64,000 nt of DNA from Microcebus murinus (taxonomy: Eukaryota > Chordata > Mammalia > Primates > Cheirogaleidae), in NCBI RefSeq assembly GCF_040939455.1, contig NC_134106.1:44600001-44664000 (forward strand), written 5' to 3'. The notes under the pieces were generated by a model, which saw nothing but the letters and a program-made list of their open reading frames with translations, did no database searches and was not told where the DNA came from. Shown here piece after piece: positions 21,512 to 34,924 of this stretch; the stretch's first letter is position 1; each line of letters starts with the position of its first letter. Made by a program: the position numbers and the translations under genes.

Positions 21512-21840
21512 TTTTTTTTTTTTCCAAGACAGAGTCTTGCTCTGTTGCCCCGGCTAGAGTGCCGTGGCGTCAGCCTAGCTCACAGCAACTTCAAACTTTT
21601 GGGTTCAAGCAATATTCTGTCTCAGCCTCCTGAGCAGCTGGGCCTACAGGCATGCACCACCATGCCTGGCTAATTTTTTCTATATATTTTAGTTGGCCAG
21701 CTAATTTCTTTCTATTTTTTTAGTAGAGATGGGGTTTCACTCTTGCTCAGGCTAGTCTTGAACTCTTGGCCCTGAGCAATCATCCCTCCTCAGTCTTCCA
21801 GAGTCCTAGGATTACAGGCGTGAGCCACCATGCCCGGCAA
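21512..21840 (-). mobile_element. Alu (lemur-type)
   Basis: Reverse Alu. 'ttcttttcaa' at 21502-21511 is repeated exactly at 21841-21850. It is more diverged than the 20.7-kb copy (for example 'gagcagctgggcctacaggc'). Confidence 0.92.
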
Positions 21841-21850
21841 TTCTTTTCAA

Positions 21851-22440
21851 ATTTTAATATAGCATATAATCCTTTGCCTATGTTTCAAGATGACAATTCA
21901 GGACATATTAGAGTATTGGATAATCAGAGTACAAATAAAAATACCAGAATGTTGTTATCTAAACACACACTAAATACTGAAATGCAAGAATACTGAGAAA
22001 AGATATTATCATCATTAGTCAAAACCAGGAAGCCAGATTCTATCAAATCCAAATAGCACAGGAAAAGCAGCAAGTGTACACTTATTAACAAACTTCTATG
22101 TGGCAAAGAGGTGACAGATGTTTAGTGATGAATGAATTTTAAATGGATCCTGCTTAGAGAGCTTAGAAAGAAGAGGGCAGAAACAGACGAGCCAGGCAGA
22201 CGGTGTGACAAAGTAAGAGGTAAACAACATGGTAGGAAGAAACGGAGAAGGTCTGAGATAATTGCCCCCCCCCCCCGAAAAAGGGCAGGTGGGGAGAGCC
22301 TGCTAGTCTGGAGATGGGTGGGTGCATATTGTATTGTGACCATTAAAAATTATGAGACACTTTTTTAAGTCTTTCAAAGCTACTAGTTATTTAGAAACAA
22401 GTGGAAATCTCAATGCCCTTTCAAATATGTAAGTATAAAT
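21851..22440. other. Unassigned sequence with a C12 tract
   Basis: A run of 12 C at 22265-22276 is the only notable feature. Short open frames on both strands near 22122-22368 are low-complexity and are not supported as genes. Confidence 0.4.
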
Positions 22441-22870
22441 TAAGATGGTAAGATATTTTAAAAAGATATATGATCCTGGTCCAGGTTTGGGGGCGGGGAA
22501 GCTATAAAAGATATTCTTGGGATAGTGGAAGAGATTTCAATATGGACTTGATATTAAATGTTTTTATACAATTATATTAATTTTCTTAGGTGTGATAATG
22601 GCACTGTTGGTGGTTGTGGAAAACAACATCCTTCTTAGGAGAGTCATGTGGGTATTTAGGGGCCAAGTGTTATGACACATGCAACTTACCTTCACAAAGT
22701 TCAACTATAACACCAAAAACAATTAAATTTAGGGGGTTGGGGTGGTGAGGGAGGGAAAGAGGAGGAAAGAAAATATGGCAAATGTTAGCTAGGTGGAATA
22801 TATATGGGTGTTTAATCCTATACCCAAATTTCTATATATGAAAATTTATATAATAGAAAGTGAGGGGATC
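22440..22870 (+). mobile_element. Old L1M 3' UTR
   Basis: 'ggtgtgataatggcactgtt', 'gtgggtatttaggggccaag', 'aatatggcaaatgttagcta' and 'ctatatatgaaaatttatat' follow the order of an L1M-age 3' UTR on the plus strand. Confidence 0.55.
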
Positions 22871-23257
22871 AAAAGATAAGCATCTTCACTATTCAGTGAA
22901 TATACAGAAGAGAAAAAAGATAAGCATCACATTCTCCTTTTGATAACAGATGGGGCAGATGAAAAAAAATAGCAAGAAGAAAGGGAAGAATGCAAGGCAT
23001 GACCTGTTGTGAGTTTGGGCAAGTACTTAATCTCTTTGAGTCTAAGATTTCTTTCTGTTGGGGTGATATGAGGATTAAATTAGTGACACTTGTTACAGAG
23101 ACAATGTTTGAAAATGCTAACTGGATGTATTTACACTAGTGGTAGGATGGTGATTTTAATTCCTTGTCCTCATAAGTCATGTTCCCCAGCAGCCAATCTG
23201 TCATTAAAACCCAGGAAAGAGTGGAGGGAGGATATCTCTCAGAAGGAAGAGGGCATG

Positions 23258-23368
23258 ATGTAGAACTTCTTACTCAAAGTGTGGTCCACAGACCAGCAGC
23301 ATCAGACTTACCTGGGAGCTTATTAGAAAAGCAGAATCTCAGGTCTCCTTCTCCTGAATTAGAGTCGA
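23258..23368. mobile_element. MER5A hAT element, left part
   Basis: 'actcaaagtgtggtccacag', 'ccagcagcatcagacttacc' and 'gaaaagcagaatctcaggtc' match the MER5A (Charlie-type hAT) miniature transposon. It breaks at 'cctgaattagagt' and continues at about 24663 with 'aggcattttaacaagatccc'. Confidence 0.85.
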
Positions 23369-24662
23369 CAATTTTTATTTGCATAAATTTAAATGGTACA
23401 AGTGCAATTTTGTTACATTGATAGATTGGTTAGTGGCAAAGTTTGGGCTTTTAGTGTAGCCACCACCTGAATAATGTACATTGTACCCATTAAGTAATTT
23501 CTCATCTCTGACCCCCCCCTTCCAAATCTCCAGTGTTTATTATTCCACACTCCACATGCATGTGTACACATTTAGTTCCCACTTATAACATATGGCATTT
23601 GACTTTCTGTGTCTAAGTTTTACTTATGATAATGGCCTTTAGTTATATCTGTATTGCTGTGAAAGACATGATTTTATCCTTTTTTGAGGCCGAATAGTGT
23701 TCCTGTGTGTGTATGCACACGTGTATGTGTACACACATTTTCTTTATCCAATTATCCATTGATGGACACTTATATTGATTCCATATCTTTGCTATTGTGA
23801 ATAGTACTGCAATAAACACATGAGTACAGGTATTTTTTTAATATAATGATCTCTTTTCTTCTGGGTAGATACCCAGTAGTGGGATTGCTGGATTGAAATG
23901 ATGGTTCTATTTTTAGTTCTTTGAGAAATCTCCATACTATTCTCAAAGGTTGTACTAATTTACATTCCCACCAACAGTGCACAAACATTCCTTTTTCTCC
24001 ATATCCTCACCAACATGTTATTTTTTTTTTGACTTTTTAATAATTCTGATTGGTATAAGATGATATCTCATTGTGGTTTTAATTTGCATTTCTCTGATTA
24101 GTCATGTTGAGCATTTTTTCATATGCTTATTGGCCATTTGTATGTTTTCTCTTAAAATAATGTTTACTCTTGTCCTTTGCCCACATTTAAATGAGGCTAT
24201 TTGTTTTTTGTTTTTGAGTTGTTTGAGTTTCTTGTAAATTCCGTGTATCAGTCCCCTGTCAGTTGCATAGTGTGGAAGAACTTTCTCCCATTCTGCAGGT
24301 TGTCTGTCCATTCTGTAGATTATTTCTTTTCCTGTACAGAAGCTTTTTAGTTTAATTAAGTCCCAGTTGTCTGTTTTTGTTGCTTGTGCTTTTGAGGTCT
24401 TAGGTATGAATTCTTCGCCTAGATCAATGTCTGGAAGAGTTTTTCCTAGGTTTTCTTCTAGGATTTTGGTAGTTTAAGATCTTACATTTAAGCCTTTAAT
24501 CCATCTTGAGTTGATTTTTGTATATGATGAGAGATAGGGGTCCAGTTTCATTCTTCTGCATATGGAAATCTAATTTTCCCAGCACTATTTATTGAAAAGT
24601 GTGTCCTTTCCCCAGCATATGTGTTTGTCAACTTTGTCAAAGATCAGTTTTGCTGTAGATAG
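23369..24662 (-). mobile_element. 5'-truncated L1 inside MER5A
   Basis: From a T-rich 3' end through the 3' UTR ('aatgtacattgtacccatta') into the ORF2 C-terminal region. There the minus strand still encodes 'NNKK'-like decayed sequence and a recognisable '[20 protein letters not shown]' piece. About 1.3 kb, frames broken. It interrupts MER5A and is therefore younger than it. Confidence 0.85.
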
Positions 24663-24712
24663 GCATTTTAACAAGATCCCCAAGTGATTCACCTGCACAT
24701 TAAAGCTGAAGA
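24663..24712. mobile_element. MER5A hAT element, right part
   Basis: 'gcattttaacaagatcccca' and 'gtgattcacctgcacattaa' complete the MER5A begun at 23258. Confidence 0.8.
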
Positions 24713-25685
24713 AGGAAAGATAGAAAAATCAAGTCCCTCAAGACAAGAGAATGAAATGGGATGACTCCTTCCTGCCAGCCATAGAGGACGTGGTGTGAAG
24801 AAGATGGAGTTGGAGATGGGACACATGTCTCCTGACCTACCTTCTTTGGATTAAAGTCCAGAGAGGGGAGCAGAGGATGTCACTGAGAGAAAGCTGAGAG
24901 CATAGGAGCTTTTGCCCCATTTCCCACAGGAAAGGCCCACCATGAACTGTGCCTCCACATGCCAGAGGTGGCCAGAGCCAGGGATAAAGCAGCAGCACAG
25001 TTTGATGGACTAAGAGAAGGCCTGAGTTGGTACTCTGAGCTGCTCTTGGTTCTTGCAGTGAGGAAGAGACACAGCAGTCCCAACCAAACTCAGAGACTAG
25101 CTGGGAAGAAGCAAAGATGATAAAGCATCCCCAGGCTGGCAATGAATGAGACTCACAATTAGAACTTTGTAGCTCCCCCAAGTGGAGCAGAATCAGTGGG
25201 GAAAGACCTGTTACCCTCAACAGCCAAGGACTTTAGCATCAAGGCTGGCAAAATGCCCAGGATCCATGTAGACAAGGGGCATTCTTGTCATGGAGCCAAA
25301 AGGAGCTGAGAACTGTGCGAATTCCCACTTTCCAATAATCAGGAGATCACAAAACTGTCCCCCTCCCCAACACCATCATGGAGAGGGGCACGGATAGATG
25401 GGGGGAGAAAACTAAAAGCCTGACCATTTATCCAGACAAGAAGAGCTCCTTAAAGATGCTGTTTAAATTACTGAATCAGAATGAGTTTCCTGTGGAAGCA
25501 ACATTAAAACACACAAACACACACCCTTGCAGAAATACAAGGAGGATAGAAGTTCAATAGAAGATGACTTTATCTTTCTTAATACGTGACAGAACATCAA
25601 AGGTAAAATAAGATTGAACACCTAAAAGACATTAATGAGGTTGATCTTGTATATAAATGAGATACAGGAAAATGTAGTGCTTAAG
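24713..25685. other. Unassigned, less AT-rich sequence
   Basis: A 127-codon open frame exists on the minus strand (25220-24837) and a 60-codon one on the plus strand near 25378. Neither shows a domain, repeat similarity or splice context I recognise, so they are not called genes. Confidence 0.4.
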
Positions 25686-25689
25686 AGTA

Positions 25690-25875
25690 GTGGAGCCAAA
25701 TACCAAGCTGCATTTATTTACTAAATAACCTTGTACCTCAGTTACTTTTTTGTACCTCAGTTTCCTTATCTGTAAAATGGATATAATAATAATAATGCCT
25801 ACCTCTCATAATTGTTATAAAGAACAAAGCTTACCATGTAGTAAGTATTTAATGAATATTAGCTCTCATTATTTT
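25690..25875 (+). repeat. MIR SINE fragment
   Basis: 'cctcagtttccttatctgta', 'aatggatataataataataa' and 'aagtatttaatgaatattag' match the MIR core and tail. Confidence 0.8.
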
Positions 25876-26284
25876 TGCTCTATGGAACTCCACATCCTAA
25901 AAATACCTCCTCTTTTCACATGCCCACTGGACATTCACAAAAAATTGAGCTTTTATTAGGCCACATAAAAAAAAAACCCATTGCAAAAAGTAGAAACAGT
26001 GTGGACATGTTCTAGGAATGGTTCTACAATAGCTGATATAAGCAAAGAATCTACTCTTGGGTCAAAAAGAAATAAAAGAATTATAGAACACCTACAAAAC
26101 AATAATATTGGAAACTCCATGTACTAGAACTTACAGGCTGCAAATAAAGGACTTTTTAGTCTTGTGAATATTGTGAATATAAAAATACTGAATTAAATAC
26201 AAGCAAGCAAGATCTAACACGCTGAAAAAAATCATTTACCCCAACCAAGTGGGGTTTATTCCAACACATTCACGCTTGGGCACG

Positions 26285-26455
26285 CTACATCCTCACCGCG
26301 ACTGTGCACTAGGCCCTATCATTAGCCCTGGTTAGCAGATAAGAAAACTGAGGTGCAGAAATACTAAGTAATTTGCTGATGGACATGTAGTAAATGGCAA
26401 AGCCAAGAAACGAACCCAGGCAATCTGACCCCAAAGTTCTTCCTTTGAAACTCGA
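26285..26455 (-). repeat. MIR SINE fragment
   Basis: 'gaaaactgaggtgcagaaat', 'gtaatttgctgatggacatg' and 'cgaacccaggcaatctgacc' are MIR sequence read backwards. Confidence 0.8.
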
Positions 26456-26459
26456 CCGG

Positions 26460-28010
26460 GACTCCCTGAGCCCTTCTCAGGTTCGGTTTTCTCATCTACA
26501 AAATAAGAGTCAATAATTCTTACCTCTTGGGGTGGATGAGACAAATAAGGCATGGAGCTGGTGGGTAGGGGAGGCATTGATACTGTCTTTATCTGTTTCT
26601 GTATTGTTTGGCCTCTTCTAATGAACATACATTATTCATGAAATTTTTAATCAAGAAAATGTTTTTTTAAAGGCTTATAAGAGTGCCTGGCACAAAGAGG
26701 CATCCAATACAGACATTATGATGTCTGAAAGCAAAGTCAGAGATTCCATTTGACTTAATAGAAATTTCATCAGCTCTGGAATCTTGAGAGTAAAGAGAAG
26801 AAATAAGATAGGGCAATGGCTAGAGGAGAATTGAGGTGAGAAGTTTTTACTTTCAAATGAGAAGGGCTTGTACATCCTAATGGAAGGGCCGAGAGCCAGC
26901 AGAAGGGAAAGGGAATTGATTCAGGTGAATGGGAATTACAGCCAGTAGAGCCAAAGGCCCGAGGAATTGGGGGGCCGGGAGAAAGGTGGTCCTGAAACCT
27001 CCCTGGATGGATTAAATTATTTGGGGGAAGATTAATAGCAGCTAACTATTGGTAGATAAACCCCATTTTATAAGCACCATGAACAACAGGTCTCCCGGAG
27101 GAAACAAAAATAATCAAGATCATTTTGGAAAATGAGACAGGAATTAAAAGGACTCTATGGCTTCCTTTATTTATCTACCTGGTTCTGGGGGATGTGAGAA
27201 TAGGTTTTCTGAAGAGGAGCCAACAGTTTATTTTTCCATTTGTGGGTTGCAAAGCTAAAATGATTGTTGACCAAAGAACATCTTTTCAAGCGGCTTCCCT
27301 TGGTGTAGGTCACAGGGACAACAGGGGGAGTTATTTCTGCAGCTGGGAAAAAGGTTCAGAGCATCTTCCTGGAACTGGCTCTTATTTCAGAATCTAAAAT
27401 AGATTTGAAATGCTGTGCTATTTGGGAATCGGGGCCTATTCATGTGAAGCACATCTGTTGGTAGCTGTTGAAATTCAAATAAATTCAAATAAAGTGCAAG
27501 TAATGCTCATATTACACTTACCAATTTCAAGTTTTAAAAAATACATATACAAAAAACCTATACCCTGGTTGCTGTCACTGCCTAACACACAATATGGAGA
27601 GCCTTGATTTTCTGCTGTGCATAGTTGCTTTGAACCTGTGCCACAACATTTAATTCCTTTAACAATGCCCCTTCCTCCCTACCTGAACTTTTCAACTGAG
27701 ATTCATTTTCATTTTCAAAACCTTAAATATGAACTATATCAAATAGTTCTATAGTTTGGTTTTGATCATTTCCGCAGCCTTTAGTAGTTGAAATGAGGTT
27801 GTTGGACTATTCAAGTCATAAAGCCAGGATTGAATAAATGCATTTTTCTCTTTGTCTTCTCTCCAACTTTAGTAAATGAAATGTTTCATATAGGTGCTAT
27901 GGTTAAGGAGACTTTAGTGATTTATTTATACATGATTCCATTCTATAAAGGATTTGAGGTATCGTTAAAAAGGTAAACACAGGACAGCAAAATAAGGGAA
28001 CATGCTTTTT
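26460..28010. other. Unassigned sequence
   Basis: No recognised gene. A direct 10-bp duplication 'attcaaataa' lies at about 27472-27491. Short open frames near 27125 and 27410 lack recognisable features. Confidence 0.4.
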
Positions 28011-28024
28011 AAAACTCAACCATA

Positions 28025-28348
28025 GGCCAGGCGTGGTGGCTCATGCCTGTAATCCTAGCATTCTGGGAGGCCAAGGGGGATGGATCGCTTGAGCTCAGGA
28101 GTTAGAGACCAGCTTGAGCAAGAGTGAGACCCCATCTCTACTAAAAATAGAAATTAGCTGGACAACTAAAAATATAGAAAAATTAGCCAGGCATGGTGGT
28201 GGTGCATGCCTGTAGTCCCAGCTACTTGGGAGGGTGAGGCAGGAGGATCACTTGAGCCCAGGAGTTTGAGGTTGCTGTGAGCTAGGCTGATGCCATGGCA
28301 CTCCAGCCCAGGCAACAGAGTGAAACTGTGTCTCAAAAAAAAAAATCA
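28025..28348 (+). mobile_element. Alu (lemur-type, moderately old)
   Basis: Dimeric Alu with a short linker ('ctggacaactaaaaatatag'). The duplication 'aaaactcaaccat' (28011-28023) is matched imperfectly by 28349-28362. Confidence 0.9.
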
Positions 28349-28479
28349 AAAACCTCAGCCATGACTGTCTTATAGTCATCTACCAAGTGTGTTGAAAGAA
28401 GTAGAAGAACCATTTTAAGGTTGTTTTTCTTCTTTTCTTAGTAATTAAAAATTTTGCAAAGTATTTCAAGTGACATATT

Positions 28480-28715
28480 CATGTCATTACCTGAGAGTTT
28501 ACAATACTACAATAGTTACCATGTTACATAAATTATCTCTTTTAATTTAAATCTCATAATTACCCAACAAAGTAAGTTATTATTTCCATCCTATAGATAA
28601 AGGTATCTGAGGCTTACAAATAATAGATAATTTGCCCAAGATCACACACACAGCCAGATTTTAATCCACATCTGTTATTCCAGCCATTAACTCCTAGTCT
28701 AAACTATGCCTTTTA
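28480..28715 (-). repeat. MIR SINE
   Basis: 'ctcataattacccaacaaag', 'taatttgcccaagatcacac' and 'tttaatccacatctgttatt' follow MIR reversed. Confidence 0.75.
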
Positions 28716-28719
28716 TATG

Positions 28720-29260
28720 GGAAGCATAAAGGAGATGGTAAATAGGAAATTAAAATATATTAGGAATTACATACAAGAAATAAATTCACTTATAATAGAT
28801 GAAGACATTTGTCTAAATCCAGGCAAGCACTTAAAAGAATCATTATGGTAAAAATAAAGCATCAGGAAGGAGGAAAACAAACAGATGACACTGACATCCC
28901 AGAATAAGGCTTTATGGACAAAGGTGTGGCAATAATCACACACGCTTGGTAACTTTCACAGTGTGTTCCTCACCTTCTGCAGCATCTTTGGGAAACGTGA
29001 GCATTCGGTCTCTGTAAAGTTCTGGCGAGGTGAAAGATCCTGACTCTAGGAAGCTGAATAACTTACCATGTGACACTAATATTCCTGGTTTCTTCTGTTA
29101 AACTTTTTGCTCTCATCTGTATGTTGAAAACTACAATAGGTGTTAAAATCTGTAATGTTCAACAACTAGTATAGCAGTCACACCCCAATTTTATTTACAG
29201 GAAAAAAAGCAATTATTTCATTATTCTATGTCATAGTAATTTTCACTTTTGTCTATATGT
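28720..29260. other. Unassigned sequence
   Basis: No recognised gene or repeat. AT-rich with no notable signal. Confidence 0.35.
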
Positions 29261-29289
29261 ATAATATGCACAATAAGTGGAATTATTAT

Positions 29290-30440
29290 TGGGCTCCCCT
29301 CCACCATTAAATAATAAAAAAAGTTTTCCAGTTTTTCATAATTATAATTCTAATGATTATGTAACAGTCTGTTGAGTTAATGTACTATAATTTATATTAG
29401 GCTTTTTTTTTGTTTCTAGTTTTTTTCTATCATAAGTATCTTTCTAAGACCTTTTTATATTTATCTAATTTACTCAAATTTCTTCATATGTGAATGGTAT
29501 TTTTATGTCCTCTGAGGTTTCATTTATCTCTGGAGGTTTTAATATTTTTGAAGATTTGAGTACCTTCTTTATTTGTTATATATACTAACTTCCTTTGGAT
29601 CCCATTAATAACAATGTTTCCCAATCATGTTCCTCTTCTTGTATGTTACAATCATTATTAGTTTTTTATGTTATAGTCATTTTTTCTTGATGTTTTTGCT
29701 GTTTTATCCTTTGTGATTTCCATTGTTGCCATAATCATTTCAAAGATACTATCCCTCTAAAGATTTCATAAATATTTGATTCTTTTTTCTCCTAGCTTTG
29801 CTGAAAAATAAAGCTAATATTTAACTCTTTAATCCACTAGGATCTTACTCTGGTATGTGGTGTCAGAGCTGATCTAAATCACTTTTTGTTTTGTTTTTAA
29901 TTGTTAGCTAGTTGTACTAGCAATTATTTAAATATAATTAGGCAATTAAATATTTCCCTAATTTTGTGATAATGTATCATACATTACATTTATTTCCACA
30001 TGTCCCACACTGCTTTATTTAATTAGTTTAATAATTTACACTTTATAATGTTTTAGAATTTCCTGAGGAAATTCTGAAGACTAGCTCAGCATCACAACTG
30101 ACAGTTTCTTTGTTAGTATCGAATTTCAATATTTAACAGATAATAAATAACTTGGTGAAAATTGGTTTTCTATATAATAATATGGTATATATCTCAATTT
30201 GTTTACCTTGTTTTATATTTATATATCTCAATGAAGATTTATAGCTCAAAGCTAGAATTTATTCCAAAAACAGAATTTATTCCTTTTTTACTGGGTTATT
30301 GAGCTGGTAGTTAGCACAATAAAGAAATTTTCTAATTATAATAAATTTGCTATAAACCCAGTCCTTTGATAAACTCATATAGGCTAATAAATTTAAACAA
30401 ATGTCTTAGGATTTCTAGACATGCAGTGTTTTCTGCAAAT
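29290..30440 (-). mobile_element. Very old L1 (L1M/HAL1-like) relic
   Basis: AT-rich sequence with scattered L1-like landmarks on the plus strand ('cactgctttatttaattagt', 'ttataatgttttagaatttc', 'ctttaatccactaggatctt'). Divergence is high and limits are uncertain. Confidence 0.35.
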
Positions 30441-30599
30441 AATCATAGTGTTATCTCGCCCTTTATTGTATCATTCCATTGGCACAAAGTGAACACCCAA
30501 TAAATGGCAGTTGCCATCATTTGTCTATTAGAAAGAATTCTAGGCTGGAGAGTGAAGAAATTTGCCTGCATCCATTGAAGAAGCACTTTTTCTTGCTTG

Positions 30600-30760
30600 G
30601 TGCTCGACCCACGATGCTAGGCACTTGACATCAGCCATCTTGCCGGGGCACAAAACACACCTACAAAGTATATAATTATTAAATATCGGAGTTGAGGAAA
30701 CTGAAATTTAGTGGGCAGGTATATGCTGCCCATTCTAGGCCTGAAGAAGCAGTGAGAAAT
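30600..30760 (-). repeat. MIR fragment
   Basis: 'gatgctaggcacttgacatc', 'gttgaggaaactgaaattta' and 'gtgggcaggtatatgctgcc' resemble MIR reversed. Confidence 0.55.
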
Positions 30761-31280
30761 GGAACACTGAAGTGGCTAACTATGGTAGTAGACGTACAGA
30801 AGGCTGTGGGATTGTGACTCTGAGCTCCTGTGACCTGGCAGGCAGGTTTATTGCTCCCTAAGGGCTACATTGACCTTGAACTTTAGCCAAGGGTCTAGGA
30901 GGTAGCAGGGAGGGACTCTCAGAGCTGAATCAGCTCACTTGCATCCTTATATTGTGCATATGCTTTGCATTTCCTATTTCTGGGTCACAGCAAACCTAAG
31001 TGAAAGCAGTCCTGTAGGTGGTCTGTGTTTTTGTTTTCATCCACCTTCCAACCCAGTCAACCCTTAGAGATCTGGCATAGCTCAGCTGAGTTAAGGAATT
31101 TGTATAAGATCTTATAAATAGTGGATGATGGAGTAAGTGGCTTTCTCCATAACTGGTGGTCTTTCCCTTCTACTAGCGATGTCTCTCTGAGCTGTAGTTT
31201 TCCCATCTGAATATGGAAGAGTCAGATAAGATGGTCCAGTTTTGACAGGCTGACTCTGTTCTTGAATGTGTATTATACAC
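30760..31280. other. Unassigned sequence
   Basis: No gene or clear repeat recognised. Confidence 0.35.
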
Positions 31281-31284
31281 ATCT

Positions 31285-31415
31285 TGTCTTTTCTTCAGGA
31301 TTGCCAATTCCTCAAAGACAGAAACTACACTTTCCGAATCCTTGAATTGCTCACATTGCTTTGCACATAACAGGTGCTCAATAAATATTTGTAGATACAG
31401 AATGAATGAATGAAA
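31285..31415 (+). repeat. L2 3' tail
   Basis: 'cctcaaagacagaaactaca' through 'aggtgctcaataaatatttg' and the ending 'aatgaatgaatga' match the L2 3' end. Confidence 0.75.
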
Positions 31416-32895
31416 CAAAATTGTCTTAATGCTTTTCCCACAAGAGAGATTTTTAATGCTCAGACACAAGTCCCTGTGGGGTCTCCTAAAAGTCTCATCC
31501 ATTGCACATTTCAATTGTGGAATCTTTTATAAATACTGCATTTGTCGTGAGCCTTTTCACAAGAAGATGCTTAGCACAGGCTCAGCTTATTTTCACCCTG
31601 TTAGGAAGGATCAAGGTGGGAACTGTGGTAGGTAGACTTTTCTCTAACAAAGCTGTTTGGGTTATTTTTATCTTCGTGCTGCTGTTATAGCAACAGTATG
31701 ACAAAACTGACTGTTCAAATTTAATGAACTAGAGCCTGTCCAAACCCAATTTTGAATAAAGGACTGACGATAGTACATGTATCTTAACATCTCTGGGCAT
31801 GTGATAAGAAACTAAGTCTTACATTTCTGTCTTTAACATAAACATACAATGCTTAAATGCACCCTTAGAAATTATGTACAATACTAGTACATTATCTAAT
31901 AAGAATATTACTTTTCAAACAAAACAAAACACCAAAGGAAGGTACACAGCCTGCAAGAGGCATTGAATCTATGGATTTTGTAATTGCTGTTTTTAAACTT
32001 AAAATCTCATTGAAGTCATTAGTTAAGATATTTGTGGCTGAATAATTCTGAGAAGATATCCCAACAAACTTCCTGCCCCCACCTCATCCCCAGCCAAAGA
32101 GGGGAGAGAAGGAAGACCAACACTACCAATAGTTACAACAGTTATTTTTGGAATTAAAAACAGGAATTTGCAGCATTCACAAGTGTCTGGTTTTGTCTCT
32201 TGAGCTTCACAAAGACCAGCATTATACTGAGACTATAAAATTATTCTCTGAAACTAAAAGGAAAATCTGGGGGAAATTAAATATTTTTTGTTGAAAATCA
32301 TTTAACCTTAGAATGTCAAAATTTTTTACCAAGTTTTATATAAAAGGAATCATAGAGGGAAAGCTATAAAAAATCTAACTGTTTCTTATGAGCCATGGTA
32401 TTTGCAGGAAAAGAGAAAACATTACATAAGCCAAGGACAGTTTCTCTAACATGGATACAAAGGGGAATGATGTAATAGCAGCTGCAGGTTTGCGCTTCCA
32501 CATGAAAGAATGGTGCTTTCGATATCATTTAACTAAATCAAAATATTCAGTTAAGTTCAACCTGACAAACAGGCAAGAAAGTCACAAACAAATGTCTTTA
32601 CTTTCAAAAATTTGTTTACCACTTTGTAATGGGGTTAACTTATTGTCCCAGTACAGGAAAAAGAAAACATCATGCTAATTAAATTTGAGTAATAACTTGT
32701 TCATAGTATGGATCATTTTATACTTTCAGTGTTCTTTTAGGCTGCCAAAGAATGTACAGGGCTCACTTAATAGAAAATGCCATGGTACCCTGAACTAAGA
32801 TGGTCCTGAATTCTCTAGACTATGTTTCTTTCAGACTTCCTAGGATTATTTTAAAGTGGAAAAAAGAAGAAATAAGAACCTCCTTACCTAAATAT
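31416..32895. other. Unassigned sequence
   Basis: AT-rich. No recognised gene; open frames of 60-125 codons lack motifs, and one of them (32800-33177) runs into an Alu. Confidence 0.4.
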
Positions 32896-32902
32896 CTTTG
32901 GG

Positions 32903-33193
<291 letters not shown>

Positions 33194-33221
33194 AACTTTG
33201 GTCTTAATAAATGCTCCAATA

Positions 33222-33485
33222 GGCTGTGCGTGATGGCTTATACCTGTAATCCTAGAACTTTGGGAGGCCAGGAGTTTGAGACCAGCCTGGGCAACACAGC
33301 AAGACCCCGTCTCTACAAAAAATAAAAAAATTAGGCGAGTGTTGTGGTGCACACCTGTAGTCCCAGTTACAGGAGGCCAAGGCAGGAGGTTTGCTTGAGC
33401 CCAGGAGTTGGAGGTTGCAGTGAGCTTTGATCATGCCACTGCACTCCAGTCTAGGCAACAGAGTGAAACCCTTTCTCAAACAAAA
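33222..33485 (+). mobile_element. AluJ-type element (old)
   Basis: Plus Alu starting 'ggctgtgcgtgatggctta', with a deletion in the left arm ('gggaggccaggagtttgaga'). 'gctccaata' (33213-33221) and 'gctctaata' (33486-33494) form the target duplication with one change. Confidence 0.88.
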
Positions 33486-33494
33486 GCTCTAATA

Positions 33495-34920
33495 AAATTT
33501 ATTTGGATCTTGAGTTAAAATGATCCAGCTTTACGGGATGACTATGAAGCTGCTCTTCTGTATTTGAGTTAAATTTCATGTAAACCCTTAAATTGCATGA
33601 ATTCAACTATAATTTCTAAAAGAGACAGAATAGTGTGAACCTAAATCCAGGTGCACGTTTTGGGAACAGCTGACTATTTGGAATTTACCTGCACTGCCTC
33701 TCACTATCTTACCTCCAACCACAGGAGACTGAGGACTGGCTATTGGAATATTGGACAGAGGTGAAAATCTCATAAGTACATTTTCAAAAATTTTCTATTT
33801 TGAAAAGGAGAATAGTACCCTTTGACTATTTATAGCTTCTGGTATTAGATCAGGAGAGAAAACATTCTTTAAAGCATGGAACAATTTAGGAATGGGGAAA
33901 TATTCTAGTGCTTTGTTTCAGCACCCCCAGGGATGTGCTTCCCAAGGCTCTCATGGGGGAAACTGAGGGTTATCAGAGTGTGGATTGACTTTGTATCTAA
34001 GAATTCCCTTGCTAAGGAATATCAGGAACAGAGAAATGATTGTGCAGGTTTATAGAATCTAACATATTAAGCGAATTACATTTAGGTGCATTTGGAATGT
34101 CTGCATGTATTGTTTTCTGATGAACATCCAAGTCCTACTAGATTTGCCTAATAGAATAGTTGATAAGGGCAAAATAAGTTCTGATTTAATATAATTTCTA
34201 ATTATTTAATCAGTAAAACACAGTATTAAACATACCCCTAAATATGTATATCATACTAGTTTACAAAGCAATTGTAATGGGCTTTATATTTACATTTATA
34301 TATCATACATCCTTTTCTGGAAAAGAAAAATTAAAGCTGAACTTAAATACCTTACATGTTCATCCTTTCCTTGTTGGGATAATTCCTTTAAAGATATTAC
34401 AATTATAATAAATGCCCCAAGTGTACTTCTTGTCTTTAATTTCCACCCCTCTAAACTATCGTTTATGGGGGAATCTTCAGTTTTTATCCCAAAATACAAC
34501 TTCATCTGGGTTTTTACAGAAAAGGTCCAAATCCTTAGCAAGCCATGCAAGACCTTTCACCACCCAGTGATGGCCCCAGTAACCTATTTTAATTCATGAG
34601 ACTCTCCCACTCAAAATGCCTGATGTCTCCATGTTGTTAGTCCGGGTATTTCAGACACCATTCTCCTTTGTTAATTACCCACATTCTAAATATGTTAGTC
34701 TAAACAGTTTTCACTGTTATAAAACTTATTTACACACTGGGGGAAAAAAAAAATCACTGTTTGCATTACCATGGTGGAGCTAAACCCATTGAAAAGACTT
34801 GATACTGTTGATAAAATTTCAGCATTGAAATTTGACTTTGATCATTAAAGCCAAATTTTATATTTCTCTTTGTGTTCAGATTGTTCTCTCACATATGCAA
34901 AAAGGAAGAAAATTTTTTTT
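33495..34920. other. Unassigned sequence
   Basis: No recognised gene or repeat. Confidence 0.4.
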
Positions 34921-34924
34921 TACT

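Noticed and set aside
24837..25220. 127-codon minus-strand frame
   Set aside because: No domain, repeated low-complexity composition, and no promoter or splice signals that I can defend.
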